NCBI RefSeq assembly: GCF_030272615.1
Contig: NC_081413.1
Location: forward strand, 143,816,476-143,880,475
Source of the DNA: Cryptomeria japonica
Lineage: Eukaryota; Streptophyta; Pinopsida; Cupressales; Cupressaceae
Reading direction: 5' to 3'
Length of the DNA stretch: 64,000 bases
Of the stretch, positions 56,910 through 64,000 are shown one piece after another. The position numbers were made by a program, and so were the translations under genes. Each line of letters opens with the position of its first letter. The first letter of the stretch is position 1. The notes below the pieces were generated by a model. That model was not told where the DNA came from. It did no database searches and saw nothing but the letters and a program-made list of their open reading frames with translations.

Positions 56910-58690
56910 ATGAGTGACAGAGACGTCTGCTACTACAACAAAGAACAGACACGCCAGCAGTATCAGATCCCTACAGTGCCTTGTGAAGAGACTTTTTCAA
57001 AAGTCTTGAGAAACAGAGATAAGGAAGTTGATTCAGTAGACTCAGTAGATTCAATGGGGGAAAGATTTTTTGGACGAAATGAAACAGCTATGGCTGTAGA
57101 GAAAATAGAAAAGAAATTTGACACTATGATAGACATGATGTCCCAGATGATAGCCACCTTTAGGCAGAATCTGGAGGATGGCATAATCAAGATCCAAATT
57201 AGAATATGAGTGGTAATAATTGCAGTACTTCCAACAACTCCGGTGGTAATGGGAATGGCAGCAACAATGGCAGCCATGGAAATGGAATGCCTGTTGGATC
57301 GATGACTAGACCATTGCAACCTGTTTTCCTTCCAAGGGAAACACTGCCTCCAGAAGTGGAAGTTCTTGTAGTTGAGGAGATTCGAGCCAGCTTTGTGGAG
57401 TATGCAGCATTTCCCCAAGAGATTCGAAATGCTATGTCTCTTGACCAATACATGAATCAAAAGAAGAAAAGGGAAGGGAGATATGATAATCGTTACTCCA
57501 CCCCCAAAGATTTCCAACAAGCCCTTGGGAAGGTCACTCTAGCACACTTCAATGGAAGAAGTGTGAGCACGACTAGAGCTTGGGTGCAGAAGTTGGACAA
57601 CTAATTGTCCTTGAGACCCATGCCCGAAGAAGAGCCCATCAAGTTCGCCACCTTGCACCTAGATGGAGCTGCTCATGAATGGTGGTACCATGGGTTGATC
57701 ACCCTTGGTCACAATTTGATCCATACCTATGTTGAATTCACCAACAAGTTGATAGAAAGATTTGATACCAAGGATCCAGAGGTGAAGTTTAGAGAGTTAG
57801 CACAACTCAAACAGCAGGGTTCTGTGGACACCTTCGTAACTGAATTTCAAAGTCTTTCAGTTATAGTTAGTAGTATCTCGGAGAAAAGACTGGTGGTCCT
57901 GTTCACTGAAGGACTTGAAGAGCCATTGAGAGGTTGGGTAAAAGCCTTTGACCCACCCACCTTGGCTGATGCAATCAAGAAAGCTAGAAGCATGAAGTTG
58001 GCTGCCCCTAAGTCTAAATTTCAGTCAAAGCCTTTCCCATTTCTTAAGGACAAGAAGAAATTTTATAATCAGCCTAAGAGGTTCCCTCCCCGGATGGATG
58101 ATGAGCTCCGTCAAGAACTTCGGAGGAAGAATTTGTGTTACTCATGCAAGGAACCTTGGGTTCCAGGTCATAGATGCCATGGAAGGGGTAATGCTCGGCA
58201 AATGGAAGCATATTCAGTTGACGGATCAAATTCTGAAAATTCAGAACAGCAGCTTGACTCGGAGGAAAGTGAGTATGAAGAGGCTCCAGAAGGGCCTGAA
58301 AGTGATCAAGATGATAAGGGTATAGTTGCCCAACTCTCTAGCTTCCACAAGAATGAATCATTCAGAGTTCGAGGAGCATTGGGAGAGCACCGACTTGTTG
58401 CTCTAATTGATACAGGAGCAACTCACAACTTCATTGATGCTAGGATTGTTGCCAAGAGAGGTCTTATCACTAATGATGTTGAAGACTTCAAGGTCATGGT
58501 GGCTGATGGATCAACAATTTGTTGTAAACGGATGGTGTCGAACATGTCAATGAAGCTTGGTAATTATGAAGTCAAGGATGACTTCTATGTTGTCAATATT
58601 GGAGGGACCGATGATGTGGTCCTAGGCATTCAGTGGCTGCGATCTCTTGGTGAGATCACTCTTAACTTGCCAACCATGGAGTTAAATTAA
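56910..58690 (+). pseudogene. gag: G3 gag, zinc knuckle and protease
   Basis: ATG at 56910 (MSDRDVCYYNKEQ). A frameshift near 57200 moves the frame; TAA at 57602-57604 replaces the tyrosine codon of the KLDNYLSL block in G2. From 57605 the frame is open to 58690: capsid (LHLDGAAHEWWYHGL), LFTEGLEEPLRGWVKA, the zinc knuckle CYSCKEPWVPGHRC near 58130, an acidic linker, then protease with an intact LIDTGATHNFID near 58405-58440. A frameshift near 58685 separates it from pol. Compared with G2 it is less decayed. Confidence 0.9.
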
Positions 58691-61600
58691 GTTCATGACT
58701 GAAGGGAAGAAGGTGGTTTTGCGAGGAATGTCTAATGGGGGTCCTCGGATTGTATCCTTGAAGAGGATGGAGAGGCTGATCCGTCATAACCAAGTAGAGT
58801 AGGCAGCAGAATGTGTGTTAATGCCATCAAACCCATTAGAAGACAAGGGCAGCTACACTACTGATATTCAAGCTCTAATCACAAACAAGAGCAAGGCCTT
58901 TGGAAATCTGCCACTTAGAAGATCTCTGGATTATATGGTCATGCCATCCCACTCATCTGAAGAAAGGAGAAGCTATCCTGAAGACATTCAGGCTTTGATT
59001 TCAAAGAGAAGTAAGGTGTTTGAGACTCCACCCCCGGGTAGGCCGCCTGAGCGCAGTACTTAACACATCATTGAGTTGGAAGAGGGTACCAAGCCTATCA
59101 TGATTACTCCTTACCATTACCCAAAGAAGCCGAAGGATGAGATTGAGAAAGCCATTAAGGAGCTTCTCGACATGGGTTACATTAGGCCAAGCAAGAGCCC
59201 CTTTGCTTCAGTTGTTGTATTGGTGAAGAAGAAGGATGGGACCATGCATATGTGTGTGGATTACCGAGCCTTAAATCAGAAGACCATCAAGAATCGGTAC
59301 CCCATTCCGAGGATTGATGAGCTCATTGATGAGCTGCATGGTGTTGTGTACTTCTCCAAGATAGATCTCAGATCGGGCTACCATCAAATCAGAATGAGGA
59401 CTTCTGATGTGGAAAAGACTGCTTTCAGATGCCACTTCGGGCATTTCGAATTTCTAGTCATGCCTTTTGGTTTGACTAATGCTCCAGCCACATTTCAGTC
59501 CTACATGAACAGAATCTTTCAAAAGCAGTTGAGGAAATTTGTGCTCATATTCTTCGATGACATTCTCATCTTCCGTAAGTCTTGGAAGGAGCACTTACAA
59601 CACTTAGATGAAATTCTTAGCATTCTGGAGTCTGAATCATTGTTTGCCAAAGAATCTAAGTGTGAGTTTGGAATGAGGAAGTTGCTCTACTTGGGGCACA
59701 TCATCACTGCAAAGGGTGTGAAGGTGGATCCCGAAAAGATTAGAGCTATCCTTGATTGGCCACCACCTGAGAACCTAACTCATTTGAAAGGATTCTTAGG
59801 TCTATGTGGGTTTTACAGAAGGTTTGTGAAGGGCTATTCTCAGTTGGTTGCCCCCCTCACAGATCTCACTAAGAAAGGAGCCTTCGAGAGTGGTCTACAA
59901 AGGCACAAACAGTGTTTGATTAGTTTAAGGAAATCATGAGCTCATTCCCGGTTTTGGCCTTACCAGATTTCACCAAGCCTTTTGAACTGCAATGTGATGA
60001 GTCAAGGGAAGGTGTTGGTGCAGTTCTTGTGCAAGACAAGCACCCTATTGTCTTTGAAAGTAGAAAGCTGAGAGGGCCTGAAAGGCTATATTCAATCTAT
60101 GACAAGGAGATGCTTGCCATAATGCATGCCCTTGCGAAATTCAGGCAGTACCTGGTGGGAAGTAGGTTCGTTGTTAAGACTGATCCTAATAGTCTTAAGC
60201 ATTTCATGCACTGGAAAGATTTGAATGAAAGGCAGCAGAAGTGGGTTAGTAAGCTTCAGGCTTATAACTTTGACATTGAGTATGTGAAAGGGAAGAACAA
60301 CATAGTGGTAGATGCCCGTTCACGGAGACCCCATCTAAGCTATATATGTGAGCTTACTGCTGATTGGAGGGACCTATTGCTTGCTGATTATGCCAAAAAT
60401 CAGTTTGCAACCAGCATTGTTGAAGGCACTTTTCATGATGAAAAGTACAGTTTGGTTGATGGATTGATTTTGTATAAGGGAAGGATCCTTCTTCTACCTA
60501 AATCGAAGTTGAAGGAGAAGGTATTGCAGACTTTTCATGACATTCTCCTTGCTGGCCACCAAGGTTTTTTCAAGACTTACAAGCAGATCCGAGAGAGATT
60601 CTCTTGGAAAGGGTTGAAGAGAGATGTCTTGAAGTACGTTAAGAAATGCCATACTTGTCAGAAGAATAAAGATAAACACACAATACCTGCTGGTTTATTG
60701 CAACCATTGCCAATTCCCAGTCAAAAATGGGAAAGTCTCTCTATGGATTTCATCACTGGGTTGCCAAAGGCTAGTGGGAAGGATTGTATCTATGTGGTGG
60801 TGGATAGATTGACAAAATATGCTCATTTTTTTGCCATCACTAGCTCATTTACAGCAGCTTAGGTTGCTGATTTGTTCTTCCGTGAGGTGTTTAGGCTACA
60901 TGGGCTGCCTAAAAAATATTGTGAGTGATAGGGACAGCAAGTTCCTAAGCTCCTTCTGGCAAGAGATTTTCAGATTATGTGGTACTGTGCTAACAGCAAG
61001 CACGAGTTACCATCCCTAGACAGATGGACAAACAGAGATAGTAAATAAGTGGTTAGAGGGTTACTTGAGGAACTACGTTTCAAAACAGCAGAAGGCTTGG
61101 GTAAGATGGCTACATCTTGGTGAATACTGCTACAATTCCACTTATCACATGTCCATTAGGATGTCTCCTTTCATGGCACTTTACGGTTATGAGGCCCCTA
61201 GCTTTGCTGATTTGGTGTTTGGAGATAGTAGAGCACCTCAGGCTAGGGATATGGTTCAGCAGTGTCAGGACATTCTAAAGGCATTAAAGGACAACCTCCA
61301 AATTGCACAGAACCGGCAAAAGTTGTATGCTGATCAGCAACGTATTGAGCGCTCATTTGAGGTTAATGATATGGTCTACCTAAGACTTCAGCCCTTCAGA
61401 CAGTCTACTCTCAAGAAGAGTGGAGCGGAAAAACTCAAGCCACATTTTTATGGTCCATTCAGGGTCATTAGGAGAGTGGGAGTTGTGGCTTACGAGTTGG
61501 AGCTACCAGCGAGTAGCCGAGTACATAATGTCTTCAACGTGTCATGCCTCAAAAAGGTGCTTCGGCACAATGTGATAGTCTCTCCTGATCTGCCTCATTT

Positions 61601-61799
61601 GCATGAAGAGGGAGAACTGGTGCTAGTTCCTGAGGCCATCATTGATGTCAGGGAACGATTGTTGAGGAGGAGAACCATCCGAGAGTATTTGGTTAAGTGG
61701 AAGGACCTACCAGTGGAGGATGCTACTTGGGAGAATGAGGGGGTTTTAAAGCATCCTGGCTTGCGATTGCTTGAGGACAAGCAATTGGGAAGAGCGGAT
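58691..61799 (+). pseudogene. pol: G3 pol: RT, RNase H, integrase, chromodomain
   Basis: Order: linker, RT ([10 protein letters not shown] near 59215, [15 protein letters not shown] near 59450, FFDD near 59555), frameshift near 59890, RNase H (ELQCDESREG near 59985), integrase zinc finger (GHQGFF to CHTCQ, 60555-60660), core (SMDFITGLP near 60745, VSDRDSKFLS near 60920, then the glutamate in the TEIVNKW block near 61035), tail (LRLQPFRQSTLKKSG) and chromodomain (REYLVKWKDLPVEDATWE, about 61680-61740) ending HPGLRLLEDKQ. Stops at 59061-59063 and 60860-60862 and an extra base near 60910 break it. The linker at 58840-59035 has a duplicated DIQALI-KSK-F block. A chromodomain at the end marks it as a chromovirus, probably Tekay-like. 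Confidence 0.92.
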
Positions 61800-63681
61800 T
61801 GTAATGTCCCCTTCCTTGTGATGTTGCATTCAGTAGTCCATTGGCCTCTTCCGGAGACCCGTAGGCTATATGGAAATATGAATAAAGGGTTCCCATGTTC
61901 CTTGGAGTTCCAACCAGACTTGTCAGGGGTGGAAGGTGAACTTACTATTTTTAGTAAATTAAGGTTTGGCTGTCAGGATGCTACAGAGTTGCAAAGCTCG
62001 CCAAGCTTTTTCTCTAGTTGCGAAGATAACGATTTTTGGAGCATTATTTCATGACTTACTATTTTTAGTAAGTAGCAGTTTGGGGTATTCTATTTTTGGC
62101 AGTCCTAGATTTGGTCTTGTCCCAGCACAATTCAGTGATCCTCATTGTTCGGCCTCATCTGGATTCCGTTAATAATCAGTACTGGAACTATAAGCAATTT
62201 AATTAAACATTATTCCTTATCCTAAGGTTATTATTTAATTATTTTATCACTTTTTGATGTTATGGGAAATTGTGCAAAATATAATATTTTTCCTAAGTCA
62301 TGTCTGGGCAATTTATTTGGAGAATTAAAGGGAGACTTCATTCTTTAAATTTTAAAGAATTTATAATGTCAAAAATCGTGGCCCCTCTCCTTGGCGTGAT
62401 TTTGACTTGGGAAAGTGGGCGCCACTTTGGGTCCACCATGAAATGAAATGCAATTGGAATGAGGCGAAATTGGGAGGCAGTTTCATTTGAATTTCAGATT
62501 GGAAAAGCTATATAAAGAGAGGTTGGGCTCCTCATTTGGCATCCAGAGGAAATATATCGTTATGTTGTCGGAATGACTCTAGACATTCTTTGACGGTGAA
62601 TACCTCCTAGATCCTTTCTTCCGGTTTCGAGTGTGAGACATCACTCCTAGTTGTGGTGTGTAGTTGTGAGCTTCTTGGTTATTTTTGGGTGTGTTGGTGA
62701 AGTTTTGTGTGTGCTGCTGGTTTTTTGGTATTGCTGGTGTGTGCCGGCTGAAAGTGTATTTCGCTCGTAGCTGCCTATGTGTTGAATGCATCATTCTGGG
62801 TAAGGGATCGTTGGAAGCGTACCGGAGAGACGATAAGTCTCCTATATTGGCGTTGCATTTGGAGAACTCTCCAATTTTTAGTTGCACATCGAACTTTTCA
62901 GCAAAAAATCCATTTCTAGAATTACATTGGGATGCATGCCTTTCTGTTGGTGCTCTTCATTTGCAGTTTCGAGGTATTATTTTGTTTGCTTATGTCATAT
63001 GCTTCATTTGCTTCTGATTTGGCATGATTCTACGGGGTTTTGAGTGAGTTACAAGCAATTTAGTAGGTTTCGGGATGGTTGGTTCTGCGTTTTCCTTGTA
63101 TTTGATTTCAGAACAAGTAGTATTATTGGTTAGAATGTGTTAGTGAATTCATAAGATATGTACTTCACTCTATCTCCTTTCACATTTCTATCATTGTAAG
63201 AATTGATTCAGTAGTACTGACCAATTCATTCTATGTTGTATTTCCTGTTGAACAAGTGGAAGAGGATGGCTTAGCCGCCTGTATGTTTGTAATTCGGTTT
63301 TGTCCTCCCACTAAGCAAGTGGTTGAGTGATAGTTTCATTCAAAAGTCCTCCCGCTGCATAAGCGGTAGAGTGATTTGGTTCTATTATGCTTTGTTGCCT
63401 TGGCTGGTTTACTGCCAAGTTTGTGTTCTTCATCCCGCTGAACAATGGAAGGGGTTGGCTTGTCGCCCAGTTTTGTAATTGCATTGTAATTTCCAACGGA
63501 TTAGAAAGCTAACGAACCCCTTGTCATCGTATGCTCTCACCTTCCCACATTGGGCTCTTGGTGATTAGAAAGTGGAAGGGTTACCTTTCAACAGCATTTG
63601 GTTTTCATTTCCTAACCATAACAAGTGTTGTGTTGAATGTAATTGTGGAAAAATTCAAAAAAAAAAAGAGGGAATTTTACA
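61800..63681 (+). repeat. G3 3' LTR
   Basis: TGTAATGTCCCCTTCC to GAATTTTACA, 1882 bp, without the insertion seen in the 5' copy. CTATTTTTAG at 61945-61954 and 62059-62068; TATATAAA at 62509-62516. Confidence 0.92.
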
Positions 63682-64000
63682 TTCGAACACTATGTTGCTA
63701 AATGTCCAAAAAGAGCCAAAGAACAAGCCATATTTGCCAAAGCAGGAAAATCTAAAGGGGAAGATGACACCGAGAAGCATGTACTCTACTCAGCACTTAC
63801 GAACCAAGCATCAAACAATGTTAACTCCTTGGTGATCGACAGTGGCTCATCCAAACACATTACAGGGTTTAGAGAAGTGCTAGACTCCATGATAGAGGAG
63901 AATGATGAGGAAGTGACTATCGGAGATGACTCCACACATCCAGTCAGCGCAGTTGGAACCTGCACCATCAAACTAAAGTCAAGCATATCATTGCAACTTA
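63682..64000 (+). CDS. gag-pol: C2 gag-protease, continued (open at window end)
   Basis: Starts with TTCGA, the right duplication of G3 (original TTCGG), and continues the C2 frame: HYVAKC completes the zinc knuckle begun at 53671, and VIDSGSSKHITG holds the copia protease aspartate (near 63826), intact here but mutated in C1. GDDSTHPVSAVGTC aligns with GDDSNYPVIGIGTC of C1. The frame has no stop up to the last base, so the element continues to the right. Confidence 0.88.

Larger units (their letters stand above)
53692..63681 (+). mobile_element. Gypsy G3 (chromodomain Ty3/gypsy), near full length
   Basis: 5' LTR 53692-56850 (with an insertion), primer site 56852, gag-pol 56910-61799, purine tract 61787-61798 (GGGAAGAGCGGA) and 3' LTR 61800-63681. 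It is the most complete gypsy element of the window but has several frameshifts and stops. The two LTRs differ at about 4 of the first 60 bases, so the insertion is not recent. Confidence 0.92.
52142..64000 (+). mobile_element. Copia C2 (Ty1/copia), split by gypsy G3, runs off the window
   Basis: 5' LTR 52142-52865, primer site 52866-52877, gag from 52958; the frame is interrupted at 53691 and resumes after G3 at 63682, staying open to the window end. It resembles C1 in gag but keeps an intact protease motif, and no stop is seen in the parts present. Confidence 0.85.

Overview
The window is seed-plant nuclear DNA, most likely from a large-genome gymnosperm such as a conifer (inference). It is almost wall-to-wall nested LTR retrotransposons with decayed reading frames, AT-rich flanks and only one recognisable host piece. 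There is no bacterial, organellar, rRNA, tRNA or CRISPR signal. The host piece is a 159-bp exon at 17807-17965 (minus) that reads as part of the MenD (ThDP-binding) domain of the plant phylloquinone gene PHYLLO. The surroundings could therefore be a TE-filled intron of that gene, although a gene fragment is not excluded.

Four kinds of element occur. (1) Chromodomain Ty3/gypsy elements, here G1 to G5, mostly with LTRs that begin TGTAATGTCCCC. (2) Two Ty1/copia elements, C1 and C2. (3) Solo LTRs at 31721-33455, 42273-44158, 45814-47767 and probably 49083-50556; the first and third have perfect 5-bp target duplications. (4) A less familiar family, here 'HL' (hairpin LTR), whose units begin TGTTGTGACC and end CACGTCAACA. 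HL-1 (4073-10256) is flanked by a perfect CGTCC duplication, so it is one 6.2-kb insertion. It has one LTR-like start and one LTR-like end, and it contains an open frame of 1094 codons (one internal stop) with its own TATA box. A second, older copy of the same protein frame lies in HL-2 (11103-13219). Shorter HL copies without the frame are at 1-1048, 14388-17056, 27609-29842 and 38404-39596. A protein frame carried inside an LTR is the most unusual feature of the window.

Layout: 1-1048 HL-5 LTR (minus). 1049-11102 gypsy G1 (minus), its 5' LTR split by HL-1. 11103-14387 HL-2, itself cut by G1. 14388-17056 HL-3 (minus). 17057-18623 host-like sequence with the PHYLLO exon. 18624-22926 LTR remnants and the 5' LTR of gypsy G2. 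22927-27608 G2 internal region. 27609-29842 HL-4 (minus). 29843-31720 LTR debris and a long inverted repeat. 31721-33455 solo LTR. 33667-38398 copia C1. 38404-39596 HL-6. 39602-42267 AT-rich sequence. 42273-44158 solo LTR. 44878-51713 gypsy G4 (minus), with solo LTRs in its chromodomain and between RNase H and integrase. 51714-52141 gypsy G5 remnant. 52142-64000 copia C2, split by gypsy G3 (53692-63681), whose 5' LTR carries a further 1.24-kb insert. The order G4 > G5 > C2 > G3 > insert is a five-level nest.

A theme crosses family lines: LTRs of at least four unrelated families carry arrays of short inverted repeats whose arms differ between copies by compensating changes. Examples are the HL hairpins, the CCACT/AGTGG modules of the gypsy LTRs, the CTTGG hairpins at 49271-49481 and the ACCGAT/ATCGGT hairpins of the C2 LTR. 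A fifth palindrome, centred on CTATTTTTAG (a C(A/T)8G MADS-type box), recurs about 15 times. All alignments were made by eye; exact ends in decayed regions are approximate.
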